Positions 16,582 to 24,243 of a stretch of DNA of 28,769 nt are shown here, one piece after another. Below the pieces are notes generated by a model. The model searched no databases and had not been told where the DNA came from. It saw only the letters and a list, made by a program, of their open reading frames with translations. Both the position numbers and the translations under genes were made by a program. The stretch lies in contig JASBZK010000026.1 of the NCBI GenBank assembly GCA_029983505.1, positions 1-28,769 of the forward strand. Direction: 5' to 3'. This DNA is from Porphyromonas sp. (GTDB taxonomy: Bacteria > Bacteroidota > Bacteroidia > Bacteroidales > Porphyromonadaceae). The stretch's first letter is position 1; every line of letters begins with the position of its first letter.

Positions 16582-17535
16582 ATGGCTAAAGCTTTAACGA
16601 ACACCGACCTTCGCCTCGAAGGCCTCCAAAGTGTCTATCACGGCAAAGTTCGCGACGTCTACACCCTCGAGAACGGTCTCCTCGTGATGGTCGTCACCGA
16701 CCGCATCTCTGCTTTCGACGTCATTCTCCCCGAGGGCATCCCCTACAAAGGCGAGATCCTCAACCGCATCGCCGCCTATAACCTCGATGCCACACGCGAC
16801 ATCGTCCCCAATTGGAAAGTCGCTACCCCCGACCCCATGGTCACCGTGGGTCTCGCCTGCGAGCCCCTCAAAGTCGAAGTCATCGTGCGCGGGTACATCA
16901 CCGGCAGCGCATGGCGCGCCTACAAGGAGGGAGAGCGTTCCCTTTGCGGCATCACCCTGCCTGAGGGTCTGAAGGAGAACCAGAAGTTTGACCACCCCAT
17001 CCTCACCCCCACCACCAAAGCAGACGAAGGACACGACGAAAATATCTCCCGCGAAGAGATCATCTCTAAAGGGATTGTCCCCAAAGAAGCCTACGAAAAG
17101 ATCGAAAAGATCGCCCTTGCCCTCTTCGAACGCGGCACCGAGCTGGCAGCCAAGCGCGGCCTCATCCTCGTGGATACGAAGTACGAGTTCGGTCTCCGTG
17201 ACGGCGAAGTCTACCTCATCGACGAGATCCACACCCCGGACTCTTCGAGATACTTCTACGCCGACACCTACGACGAACTATTCCGCGAAAATAAGCCCCA
17301 GAAACAGCTCTCCAAAGAGTTTGTCCGCCAGTGGCTCATCGACAATGGGTTCCAAGGGAAAGAAGGGCAGAAGGTCCCCGAAATGACCGAAGCCTACACT
17401 TCTTCCGTCACCGACCGCTACATCGAGCTCTTTGAGCACCTCACGGGCGAATCTTTCGAGAAGCATCCCACCGACGACCTCGAAGGCCGCATCCTCTCCA
17501 ACGTATCCTCTTGGCTCAAGAGCTACGAGAAGTAA
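16582..17535 (+). CDS. purC: SAICAR synthetase PurC
   Basis: PurC joins carboxyaminoimidazole ribotide (CAIR) and aspartate with ATP in de novo purine synthesis. It has 317 residues, the longer family form. Motifs seen: 'YHGKVRDVYTLENGLLVMVVTDRISAFDVILPEGIPYKGEILN' (19-61, nucleotide and CAIR binding with SAFD at 43-46), 'VEVIVRGYITGSAWRAYKEG' near 98-117, 'GLILVDTKYEFG' near 192-203 and 'YLIDEIHTPDSSRYF' near 212-226. The ATG at 16582 follows a repeat-bearing spacer. A strong terminator lies 2 bp after the stop, so it is probably transcribed separately from menG. Confidence 0.97.
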   Translation: MAKALTNTDLRLEGLQSVYHGKVRDVYTLENGLLVMVVTDRISAFDVILPEGIPYKGEILNRIAAYNLDATRDIVPNWKVATPDPMVTVGLACEPLKVEVIVRGYITGSAWRAYKEGERSLCGITLPEGLKENQKFDHPILTPTTKADEGHDENISREEIISKGIVPKEAYEKIEKIALALFERGTELAAKRGLILVDTKYEFGLRDGEVYLIDEIHTPDSSRYFYADTYDELFRENKPQKQLSKEFVRQWLIDNGFQGKEGQKVPEMTEAYTSSVTDRYIELFEHLTGESFEKHPTDDLEGRILSNVSSWLKSYEK

Positions 17536-17536
17536 C

Positions 17537-17590
17537 AAAAATCTCGGTACGGCCGGGACGATCGTCCCGGCCTGTACCTTTTCTTCTTTT
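17537..17590 (+). terminator. Intrinsic terminator after purC
   Basis: A perfect 22-nt palindrome (17551-17572, GGCCGGGACGA and its complement) is extended on both sides by GGTAC and TGTACC and framed by AAAA upstream and TTTTCTTCTTTT downstream. The outer part is again two opposed GTAC units (cores 17547 and 17574). Confidence 0.85.
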
Positions 17591-17630
17591 CGCTCAGACC
17601 GGGGATTCCGCCCCGGTACGTGCAAAAATT
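17591..17630. repeat. GTAC-cored units before menG
   Basis: A CAGACCGGGG half-unit lies at 17595-17604, followed by CCCGGTACGTGCAAAAATTT with its core at 17616, 40 bp before the menG start. The second is one of the most conserved forms in the window. Confidence 0.6.
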
Positions 17631-17655
17631 TTACCCCACACAACCACAAATAACC

Positions 17656-18444
17656 ATGCCCGACGGCAAGCTCACCCTCTCCGCATTTACCGGGAGCATC
17701 AAGCAGATGTTTGATGCCATAGCCCCGCAGTACGATTTACTCAATAAAATCAATTCTTTCGGACTCGATGCTCTGTGGCGGAGAAAACTGGCAGACACCG
17801 TGACACGCGAAGACCCCGAGCTCATCCTCGACCTCGCCGCCGGCACGGGCGACGTGACGCTTGCCCTCGCAGAGAGAAATCCGGACTCTACCGTCGTCGC
17901 TGCCGACCTCTCCCGGCAGATGCTCTACCGCACCCTCTATAAGGCGATGGAGAGAGGACTCTCCGACCGCGTCAAAATAGCCGAAGTCGATGCCCTCGAT
18001 CTGCCTTTTGAGGAGGGACACTTCGATGCGGTGACGTGTGCTTTCGGCGTACGGAACTTCGAAGACCTCCCCCGCGGACTCGCGGAGATGTACCGCGTAC
18101 TGGCACCGGGCGGCGTAGTCGCTATCCTCGAACTCTGCGAACCCGTCACGAAACCCGTCAACGACCTCTACCAGATACACACGCGTAAGGTCATCCCCTT
18201 CGTCGCCTCCCTCCTCGGATCGGACGAAGACAGTTACCGCTACCTCCACGACTCCATAGCCGTCGTACCCAACCGCGAAGAGATGGAGCACCTGATGATC
18301 GAAGCAGGCTTCCGCCACACGCGGTACACCGTCTTCCTCCCCGGTGTGGCTGCGCTCTACGTGGGCTACAAAGCCCGCTTCTCCTCCGAGATGTGCGCCA
18401 TCAAAGACCACTTCGGTAAGCTCCTCGCCCGCGCCACCGACTAA
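17656..18444 (+). CDS. menG: Demethylmenaquinone methyltransferase (UbiE/MenG)
   Basis: This 262-residue class I SAM-dependent methyltransferase performs the C-methylation that completes menaquinone synthesis; Bacteroidetes use menaquinone, so menG is preferred over ubiE. Characteristic UbiE features: 'MFDAIAPQYDLLNKINSFGLDALWRRKLADTV' (residues 18-49), SAM motif I 'LILDLAAGTGDVTLAL' (56-71), 'VVAADLSRQML' (80-90) and 'FDAVTCAFGVRNFEDLPRGLAEMYRVLAPGGVVAILELCEP'. The start at 17656 is preferred over the upstream in-frame ATG at 17620, which falls in the repeat spacer. The next conserved metabolic gene is aroE, but hicAB lies between them. Confidence 0.95.
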   Translation: MPDGKLTLSAFTGSIKQMFDAIAPQYDLLNKINSFGLDALWRRKLADTVTREDPELILDLAAGTGDVTLALAERNPDSTVVAADLSRQMLYRTLYKAMERGLSDRVKIAEVDALDLPFEEGHFDAVTCAFGVRNFEDLPRGLAEMYRVLAPGGVVAILELCEPVTKPVNDLYQIHTRKVIPFVASLLGSDEDSYRYLHDSIAVVPNREEMEHLMIEAGFRHTRYTVFLPGVAALYVGYKARFSSEMCAIKDHFGKLLARATD

Positions 18445-18453
18445 AGAACCTTT

Positions 18454-18485
18454 TTTGCACCGCAACTGTTTTTTAGTTACATTTG
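18454..18485 (+). promoter_or_regulatory. Promoter for hicAB (TTTG, 20 bp, TACATTTG)
   Basis: The -33 element TTTG (18454-18457) and -7 element TACATTTG (18478-18485) match the Bacteroidetes consensus with a 20-bp spacer. Transcription would start about 10 bp before the hicA ATG at 18502. This is the best-formed promoter in the window and shows that hicAB, possibly with aroE, has its own transcription start. Confidence 0.7.
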
Positions 18486-18501
18486 TGTCGAAGCTATTTC
18501 T

Positions 18502-18753
18502 ATGACAAAAAGAGACAAATTGATTGACCGCTTCAAGTCTCTGCCCAAAGACTTCTCGTGGGATGAGCTGGTAAGGATGCTGTCTCATTTCGGATTCGAA
18601 GTCGACAATAAAGGCAAGACGAGCGGCTCAAGAATCTCTTTCCATAAGGGAGAGGTCGTCGTCATCCTGCACAAACCTCACCCCGGCAATATCTTGAAAC
18701 CCTACCAGCTCAGGCAGGTAAAAGAACTTTTGACAAAGGAAGGATTACTGTGA
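18502..18753 (+). CDS. hicA: HicA-type toxin (mRNA interferase)
   Basis: This 83-residue HicA toxin would be a ribosome-independent mRNA endonuclease with a dsRBD-like fold. Visible family features are 'FSWDELVRMLSHFGFEV' (18-34), the turn 'GKTSGSRISFHKGE' (38-51) and 'VVILHKPHPGNILKPYQLRQVKELLTKEGLL' (53-83). Canonical HicA proteins have GSHH at the turn; here the sequence is GSRISFH, so the usual catalytic His is absent at that exact place, although H49, H57 and H60 are available. I recall this GSR...HKPHP form as a common subfamily rather than a damaged gene. Its TGA overlaps the hicB ATG by 1 nt. The codon choice is less GC-rich than in neighbouring genes, hinting at transfer. Confidence 0.85.
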   Translation: MTKRDKLIDRFKSLPKDFSWDELVRMLSHFGFEVDNKGKTSGSRISFHKGEVVVILHKPHPGNILKPYQLRQVKELLTKEGLL

Positions 18754-19100
18754 TGAACGTACTCAAATACAAAAATTACATTGGCAGCGTCGAATTCAGC
18801 GACGAAGACGATTGCCTCTTTGGGAAGATTCTTTTTTTGCCCAATAACACGCTTATTTCATACGAAGGATCAACCATTTCGGAACTTCGGAAAGACTTCG
18901 AAGCGGCCGTCGATGACTATATCGAGAGGTGCAAAGAGCTTGGGTTAGCCCCCCAAAAAAGCTTCTCCGGCTCAATGAACGTGCGTATCTCTCCGAGCGT
19001 GCATGCCAAAGTCGCAGAAGGTGCGGCCTCTGAAGGAATCAGCATAAATGCCTTCATCAAGGAAGCCATCGATCAGAGGCTGGCGACAATAGGCCTCTGA
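18753..19100 (+). CDS. hicB: HicB-type antitoxin
   Basis: This 115-residue antitoxin has two parts. The first is the partly degraded RNase H-like HicB domain (about 1-68: 'YKNYIGSVEFSDEDDCLFGKILFLPNNTLISYEGSTISELRKDFEAAVDDYIERCKELG'). The second is a C-terminal ribbon-helix-helix DNA-binding segment (about 75-110: 'GSMNVRISPSVHAKVAEGAASEGISINAFIKEAIDQRL'). It should neutralise HicA and repress the operon. I use the ATG at 18753, which overlaps the hicA stop by one base; a GTG at 18750 is also possible. aroE begins 8 nt after its stop, so read-through from the hicAB promoter into aroE is likely. Confidence 0.88.
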   Translation: MNVLKYKNYIGSVEFSDEDDCLFGKILFLPNNTLISYEGSTISELRKDFEAAVDDYIERCKELGLAPQKSFSGSMNVRISPSVHAKVAEGAASEGISINAFIKEAIDQRLATIGL

Positions 19101-19108
19101 AGATAACG

Positions 19109-19837
19109 ATGGACTTTTGCATCATCGGAAGGGACATCGGGTACACGCTCTCGCCCGCGCTTTACGCGGAGCTGTGGGCGGAAACGGGTGAAGAGGGACA
19201 TACTTTTGTCTTAGAGGACATTCCCCGTCTCGCACCATTCATCAAGAAGGTGCGGAGAGACCGAAAGCTCTCCGGCTTTACGGTCACTTCGCCCTACAAG
19301 GAGGAGATAGTCCCCTACCTTGACCGTCTGACGCCCGACGCAGAAGCAATGGGCGCCGTCAATACGGTTCGTGTCTCGGAGGACGGGTTGCTCATAGGAC
19401 ACAACACCGACATACACGGCTTTATGCACACTCTACCCCGTCTCTCGTCTGTGGGAGAACGGGCGCTGGTCTGCGGCAATGGCGGAGCTGCAAAAGCCGT
19501 CCGGGAGGGCTTAAAGCGGCTCGGCATACCGTTTGACCTCGTCTCGCGGCACGCCGCGCCTCTGACGTACGACGGGGTAAAGACATTGGCGGGGTACACT
19601 CATATCATCAACGCGACCCCTGCCGGCTCCGTAAAAGTGCCGGATGAAGCTCTCCCGCTGCCTTATGACACGGCGAAAGCGGGCACCGTCTTTTACGACC
19701 TCAATTACGCACCGCCCCTCACCCCTTTCCTTATGGAAGGGCTTAAGTACGGTGGTGCCGCAGTAAACGGTCTCCCGATGCTCCGTGCAATCATCTTTGG
19801 TGCCCAGTGGCCTTTCCTCAGCAACTCAGCAGACTGA
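19109..19837 (+). CDS. aroE: Shikimate dehydrogenase AroE
   Basis: AroE reduces 3-dehydroshikimate to shikimate with NADPH in aromatic amino acid synthesis. The 242 residues are slightly short for the family. Substrate site: 'YTLSPALYAELW' (11-22) and 'GFTVTSPYKEEI' (55-66, catalytic lysine in SPYK). 'GAVNTVRVSEDGLLIGHNTDIHGF' (82-105) supplies the conserved Asn and Asp of the site. The NADP-binding glycine motif is 'CGNGGAAKAV' (120-129), followed by 'INATPAGS' and, near the end, 'VNGLPMLRAIIFGAQ'. The 5' side abuts hicB (8 nt) and the 3' side is followed by a BRO-N fragment, so this gene is hemmed in by accessory DNA. Confidence 0.94.
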   Translation: MDFCIIGRDIGYTLSPALYAELWAETGEEGHTFVLEDIPRLAPFIKKVRRDRKLSGFTVTSPYKEEIVPYLDRLTPDAEAMGAVNTVRVSEDGLLIGHNTDIHGFMHTLPRLSSVGERALVCGNGGAAKAVREGLKRLGIPFDLVSRHAAPLTYDGVKTLAGYTHIINATPAGSVKVPDEALPLPYDTAKAGTVFYDLNYAPPLTPFLMEGLKYGGAAVNGLPMLRAIIFGAQWPFLSNSAD

Positions 19838-19878
19838 CCGGGATGGTCATCGATAACGAATTAGTTTCTATCTAAAGT

Positions 19879-20160
19879 ATGAGCGACATCCAGATTTTTG
19901 AAAATAAACAAATCCGTTCGCATTGGGACAACGAACAAGAGAAATGGTATTTCTCAATCGTTGACGTCATCTCGATTCTCACAGAGAGCCCTAATCCTCG
20001 AAAGTATTGGAGCGTCTTAAAGACAAGACTGAAAAAAGAGGGGAGTGAGTTGGCTACAAATTGTAGTCAACTGAAAATGCAGTCCTCAGACGGCAAATAC
20101 TACAAGAGAAAAATAACCAAACCCAACCCAAAGAAACTTTCGGACAAAAAGAAAGAGTAA
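19879..20160 (+). pseudogene. Truncated BRO-N (phage antirepressor-like) gene
   Basis: The 93-residue frame begins like BRO-N domain proteins: 'IQIFENKQIRSHWDNEQEKWYFSIVDVISILTESPNPRKYWSVLKTRLKKEGSE', continuing to 'TNCSQLKMQSSDGKYYK'. In the homologs I know, this point is followed by a TDVADTEQLFRLIQS-type continuation and another 150-200 residues. Here the frame switches to a Lys/Pro-rich tail ('RKITKPNPKKLSDKKKE') and stops. Most of the N-terminal domain is therefore kept and the rest is gone. The segment is more AT-rich than aroE. It is most simply a remnant of a mobile or phage-related gene ended by a deletion, although a short functional protein cannot be excluded. Confidence 0.65.
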
Positions 20161-20221
20161 AACAGGACCTACCGGAGGTCTTCCTTGAATCCGGACGGAA
20201 TGACCATACAAGGGAGGGAAG

Positions 20222-20310
20222 GATTTGGTACAGACCGAGGAGATTGCCTTGGTTCGTACCGGGAGATGATTTCGGTCTGTGCAAAAACATTTTTTTGACC
20301 CGTACCCCGC
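20222..20310. repeat. GTAC-cored unit array before the acyltransferase gene
   Basis: Cores are at 20228 (GTAC), 20256 (GTAC), 20279 (GTGC) and 20302 (GTAC), giving intervals of 28, 23 and 23 bp. The units are TTTGGTACAGACCGAGG, TTCGTACCGGG, CGGTCTGTGCAAAAAC and CCCGTACCCCG. The remaining 60 bp up to the start codon show no clear promoter. Confidence 0.7.
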
Positions 20311-20369
20311 TTTCCCCTTATCCAATACCCCGAGCAGGTAGCTCACTAATCCTTTAAGAAATCCCATAA

Positions 20370-21494
20370 ATGCAGTTTAAAGACACCAAACCCCATTACT
20401 TGGCGCTTGATGGCTTGAGAGGCGTGGCCGCCCTCATCGTCGTACTCTACCACATCTTCGAGGGCTACGCCACAAGCCCCGTTACCCAGATCGTGAACCA
20501 CGGCTACCTCGCCGTGGACTTCTTCTTCCTCCTCTCCGGCTTCGTCATCGGGTATGCTTACGACGACAGGTGGGGCAAAAAAGACTTCACCGTCCTGAGC
20601 TATTTCAAAAGGCGCCTTATCCGTCTGCACCCCATGGTCGTGCTTGGCGCCCTTATCGGTGCCGTCTCTTTTCTCGCTCAGGGCTCGGTGCAGTGGGACG
20701 GTACGCCCGTCTCAACCGGCCGGCTTATTACAGCGATGATTCTTACAATGCTGATGATCCCCGCATACCCCGGTACGGCTACGGAAGTGAGGGGCTTTGG
20801 GGAAATGTTTCCGCTCAACGGTCCCTCTTGGTCGCTCTTCTTCGAGTACTTAGGGAACATTCTCTATGCTTTGCTGCTCCGCAAAGCGTCCACGAAAACC
20901 CTCAAGGTCGTCGTCGGAGTCACCGGTCTCGGGCTTCTGTGGTACGCCGTCACGAACCAATCCGGTGCGGGAAACCTCGGCGGTGGATGGTCTTTGGGCG
21001 GTACAAATGTCCTCTGCGGGTCGCTCCGCCTGCTCTTTTCCTACAGTGCCGGGCTCCTCATCGCACGCATTTTCAAGCCCTCGAGAGTCAAGCACGGCTT
21101 CCTCATCGCTACGGTCTCTCTCCTCGTCCTCTTACCCGTCCCGCACCTCGGCATTATGTGGCTGAACGGTCTCTATGACACGCTCCTCATCACGATGGTT
21201 TTCCCCATCCTCCTCTGGCTCGGAGCCTCTTCGGACGCTTCCGCTTCATCGTCTGCGGGCAAAGTCTACACCCTCCTCGGCGACCTCTCCTATCCGGTCT
21301 ATATGGTGCATTATCCCGTGATGTACCTCTTTTACGCCTACCTCTGGAAAGACGGTCTCGGTCTTGCCGATTCGTGGTTCGTGGCCATAGGCGTCTATCT
21401 CGGGAGTCTGATCCTCGGCTACCTCGCCTACCGTCTCTACGATCTCCCGGTACGGAAGTGGCTCACGAAGCGCTATATGTCCCCGAAGCCCTGA
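20370..21494 (+). CDS. Membrane acyltransferase (acyltransferase 3 family)
   Basis: This 374-residue integral membrane protein belongs to the OafA/YrhL-like acyltransferase 3 family, which transfers acyl groups to cell-surface or exported carbohydrates. The N-terminal signature 'HYLALDGLRGVAALIVVLYHIFEG' (9-32) contains the conserved Arg and His of the family. 'YFKRRLIRLHPMVVLGALIGAV' matches the RxxR-containing motif, and 'NGPSWSLFFEYLGNILYALLL' and 'LGDLSYPVYMVHYPVMYLFY' (C-terminal His) are also typical. About ten hydrophobic segments can be seen. The acceptor is unknown and no polysaccharide locus is in the window. Its stop lies 3 bp from the convergent hydF stop, leaving no room for a separate terminator. 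Confidence 0.92.
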   Translation: MQFKDTKPHYLALDGLRGVAALIVVLYHIFEGYATSPVTQIVNHGYLAVDFFFLLSGFVIGYAYDDRWGKKDFTVLSYFKRRLIRLHPMVVLGALIGAVSFLAQGSVQWDGTPVSTGRLITAMILTMLMIPAYPGTATEVRGFGEMFPLNGPSWSLFFEYLGNILYALLLRKASTKTLKVVVGVTGLGLLWYAVTNQSGAGNLGGGWSLGGTNVLCGSLRLLFSYSAGLLIARIFKPSRVKHGFLIATVSLLVLLPVPHLGIMWLNGLYDTLLITMVFPILLWLGASSDASASSSAGKVYTLLGDLSYPVYMVHYPVMYLFYAYLWKDGLGLADSWFVAIGVYLGSLILGYLAYRLYDLPVRKWLTKRYMSPKP

Positions 21495-21497
21495 CCT

Positions 21498-22649
21498 TTA
21501 CTCCGGGAGGGCGACCTTAGGCAGTATGCCGAGAAGCTTGGCTATGGCTATGCCGTAGTTCGTCATCGGTACGCCTTGGGCGGATGCTTCGGACTGACGG
21601 GCAAGGAGATGCCCGCGATTGAACATACAGGCGGCACAATGGATCACAAGGTCGTACTCCGAGAGGTCGCGCGGGAAATCCTTACCCGTGACGAAATCGA
21701 TGTGCAACCCGGTGCCGAAACGCTTGCGGAGCAGGCGGGGTATCTTGACCGTACCGATGTCTTCGCCGTTTGGGACGTGGGTGCACGCCTCGGCCACAAG
21801 GACACGGCTATTTTCCGTAAGCCGGTCCAGAGCTTCCGATCCGCTCAGAAGCCCCTCGAGATCCCCTTTGTAGGCGCTCATCAGCACGGAGAAAGAGGTG
21901 AGCGGGACACCGTCTGGGCAGAGCTTCTCGACCTCGGCAAACTTCTGAGAGTCCGTAATGATGAGTGCGGGAGGCTCTTTAAGCCGTGAGAGGGCGTCAC
22001 CGAGTTCCTGAGGCTGGACGGAGAGGATGACACAGTGTTTGTCCAGGAGCTCCCGCGTGACCCGTACTTGAGGTAGGATAAGACGCCCTTCGGGTGCCTC
22101 ACTGTCCTGAGGCATCACAAGGAGAACCGTATCGCCCTTCCGCACCAGATTTCCCGTAAGTGTGGCGGGCGCAGAGGCCTCCGTTTTTTCCAAAAGCGCC
22201 TTTAAGGCATCAAGGAGAGGCGTGAGGTCATCGTCCGAGAGGCGGACGGCAGGGTGCCCCGCGACTTGCTCCAAGGAAGAGCCGCCGGTAGGAGGCATCT
22301 CCCCGCTTACACAGACGGGAAGGATGGGTGCTTTGGTGCTTTGGCGGACTATATCGAGTCCCCTGGAGTCCCCGCCCTTGGTGACAAAGAGGACGACGTC
22401 TGCCTCTCTAAGCGCCCTCAGCGCTGCCTCCACACGGAGCGCTCCAAGCGAAGTCTCATCCTCGAGCCCCGGGGTGTCCGTAAGGACTACCGCGCCGAAG
22501 TCGGGAAGCTCAAACGCCTTACTGACGGCATCCGTCGTGGTGCCGGGGCGGGGCGAGACAAGCGTAAAGTCTTGGCGCAAAAGTCGGTTAAAGAGGGTCG
22601 ACTTCCCGGCATTGACGGCTCCGGTGAGGACGATGTGGGGTTTGTGCAT
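21498..22649 (-). CDS. hydF: [FeFe]-hydrogenase maturation GTPase HydF
   Basis: HydF is the scaffold on which HydE and HydG assemble the diiron subcluster before delivery to the hydrogenase. The 383-residue protein has an N-terminal GTPase (P-loop GAVNAGKS 10-17, 'PGTTTD' 35-40, 'DTPGLEDE' 58-65), a dimerisation part, and a C-terminal Fe-S domain with the C-x-H and HCxxC ligands (C289, H291, H337, C338, C341). I chose the ATG at 22647-22649, directly before 'HKPHIVLTGAVNAGKS'; the frame is open for another 41 codons upstream, but these translate the GTAC repeat array. It is the last gene of the hydrogenase group, 162 nt from hydG. Confidence 0.95.
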   Translation of the reverse strand: MHKPHIVLTGAVNAGKSTLFNRLLRQDFTLVSPRPGTTTDAVSKAFELPDFGAVVLTDTPGLEDETSLGALRVEAALRALREADVVLFVTKGGDSRGLDIVRQSTKAPILPVCVSGEMPPTGGSSLEQVAGHPAVRLSDDDLTPLLDALKALLEKTEASAPATLTGNLVRKGDTVLLVMPQDSEAPEGRLILPQVRVTRELLDKHCVILSVQPQELGDALSRLKEPPALIITDSQKFAEVEKLCPDGVPLTSFSVLMSAYKGDLEGLLSGSEALDRLTENSRVLVAEACTHVPNGEDIGTVKIPRLLRKRFGTGLHIDFVTGKDFPRDLSEYDLVIHCAACMFNRGHLLARQSEASAQGVPMTNYGIAIAKLLGILPKVALPE

Positions 22650-22669
22650 AGCGAACGTGTATTTCGGGC

Positions 22670-22806
22670 TGAATTTGGTACAGGCCAAAAAATGAGCGCA
22701 GGTACGTGTCTCGTGGAAAGGTAGGTACGTGCAAAAAGTTTTCCCCGGTACGTACCAAATCCGGCTCGGCATAAAGAGCGGGTTTTCGGTACGCCTTTTG
22801 GGGGCA
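22670..22806. repeat. GTAC-cored unit array between hydG and hydF
   Basis: GTAC cores are at 22678, 22702, 22725, 22748 (with a second at 22752) and 22799. The first intervals are 24, 23 and 23 bp, and the last is about two periods. This is the most regular array in the window. The units include TTGGTACAGGCC, GGTACGTGTC, AGGTACGTGCAAAAAG and CGGTACGTACC. It occupies nearly the whole spacer inside the hydrogenase gene group. Confidence 0.75.
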
Positions 22807-22811
22807 CTTCG

Positions 22812-24233
22812 TCAGAATCTGAAGTCCCTCTTCCCCTCCTCACGGATCGCCTTCAGTCTCTCGGTGGCAATGGCACGGGTCTTGGGGTTGGGTATCTCGG
22901 GGAGCTGCTCCCGGATCATCTCTTCGGCGGCTTCCTGTGTCTCCTCGGAAGCATAGTCGGACGCATACTCTTGGAGGGTAAGGAGCGCATTCGGTCCGCA
23001 GCAATTGGCGATCTGACCATTTTTACACAGCTGCATAAAGCGGTCTCCCGTGCGTCCCTCCCTGTAGCAGGCGGTGCAGAAGCTGGGGATATGCCCCTCG
23101 CCCAAAAGCCACTTGATCACTTCGTCGAGGGTGCGGTGGTCGCTGACTTCAAACTGCTCGGAGTGCTCGGCGGAGACTTCGTCCGCATAGCCACCCACTG
23201 TCGTCCTCGAGCCGCCGCTGATCTGGGACACGCCCGCCTCAAGGGCTTTTTTGCGCACACTCTCTTTCTCTCTCGTGGAGACGATGATGCCGGTGTAGGG
23301 GACGGCGATGCGGGCGACGGCGATGAGGTGGAGGAAAGTCTCGTCCGGCACCGCGTCGGGAAAATCGCCCACACTGACATCATCGGCGGGGCAGATGCGC
23401 GGGACACTGATGGTATGCGGCCCCACGCCGTGGACGGCTTCGAGGTGCTCGGCGTGCATCATCAGCCCCGTGAAGTCGTACATATAGGTATTGAGACCGA
23501 AGAGAACCCCGAGACCCACATCGTCTATGCCGCCCTCCATAGCTCGATCCATCGCCTCCGTGTGGTAGGCATAGTCGCTCTTGGGGCCTTTGGGGTGGAG
23601 CTTCTCGTAGTTCTCTTTGTGGTAGGTCTCTTGGAAAAGGATATAGGTACCGATGCCTGCGTCGTGGAGCTTGCGGTAGTTCTCGACCGTAGTGGCGGCG
23701 ATATTGACGTTCACTCTGCGGATGGCGCCGTTTTTGTGCTTGATGCCGTAGATCGTCTTAATGGACTCGAGGACGTACTCGATGGGGTTGAGGAGAGGAT
23801 GCTCGCCCGTCTCGAGGGCGAGCCTTTTGTGTCCCATATCCTGGAGGGCAATGACTTCGTCACGGATCTCTTCCTGGGTCAGTTTGCGGCGGGGTATGGT
23901 TTTATTCTTGGCGTGGTAGGGGCAGTAAGTGCAGCCGTTGACGCAGTAATTGGAGAGGTAGAGCGGTGCAAAGAGCACGATGCGTTTGCCGTAAAAGCGG
24001 AGCTTGATTTGCTTGGCGAGGTCTGCCGTCCGCCGTCTGATCTCCGGATCCTCTGCGGAGAGGAGAAGCGCCGCCTCCCTGTGCGTGAGCCCTTTGCAAA
24101 GGGCTCCTTTTCCCAGAATATCGGACAGCATAGCGGTGTCCATGCGGTGTTCGGCGGCGAAGCGGAGGGTATCGAGGATCTCGTCGTGGTTGATGAAATC
24201 CTCGGCTTTGAGCGAGTGTTTGTCGTATGACAT
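22812..24233 (-). CDS. hydG: [FeFe]-hydrogenase maturase HydG (tyrosine lyase)
   Basis: HydG is a radical SAM enzyme that splits tyrosine to give the CO and cyanide ligands of the H-cluster. The 473-residue protein has the radical SAM triad CX3CX2C as C97, C101 and C104 in 'YCVNGCTYCPYHAKN'. Its C-terminal auxiliary cluster motif is also present: 'CTACYREGRTGDRFMQLC' followed by 'NGQIANCCGPNALLT', consistent with CX2CX22C. 'LALETGEHP' and 'FQETYHKENYEKLHP' are HydG-type. The start at 24233 (MSYDKHSLKAEDF) leaves 10 nt after the hydE stop; a longer form from 24275 would overlap hydE and add a sequence unlike the family. Confidence 0.96.
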   Translation of the reverse strand: MSYDKHSLKAEDFINHDEILDTLRFAAEHRMDTAMLSDILGKGALCKGLTHREAALLLSAEDPEIRRRTADLAKQIKLRFYGKRIVLFAPLYLSNYCVNGCTYCPYHAKNKTIPRRKLTQEEIRDEVIALQDMGHKRLALETGEHPLLNPIEYVLESIKTIYGIKHKNGAIRRVNVNIAATTVENYRKLHDAGIGTYILFQETYHKENYEKLHPKGPKSDYAYHTEAMDRAMEGGIDDVGLGVLFGLNTYMYDFTGLMMHAEHLEAVHGVGPHTISVPRICPADDVSVGDFPDAVPDETFLHLIAVARIAVPYTGIIVSTREKESVRKKALEAGVSQISGGSRTTVGGYADEVSAEHSEQFEVSDHRTLDEVIKWLLGEGHIPSFCTACYREGRTGDRFMQLCKNGQIANCCGPNALLTLQEYASDYASEETQEAAEEMIREQLPEIPNPKTRAIATERLKAIREEGKRDFRF

Positions 24234-24243
24234 GGTTGGTACT

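Noticed and set aside
18502..18753. HicA as an inactivated toxin because GSHH is missing
   Set aside because: The GSR...HKPHP form looks like an established subfamily, the frame is intact and hicB is intact, so sequence alone does not show loss of function.
22650..22772. N-terminal extension of HydF by 41 residues
   Set aside because: The extra codons translate the GTAC array and have no similarity to HydF; the ATG at 22649 precedes the P-loop at the usual distance.
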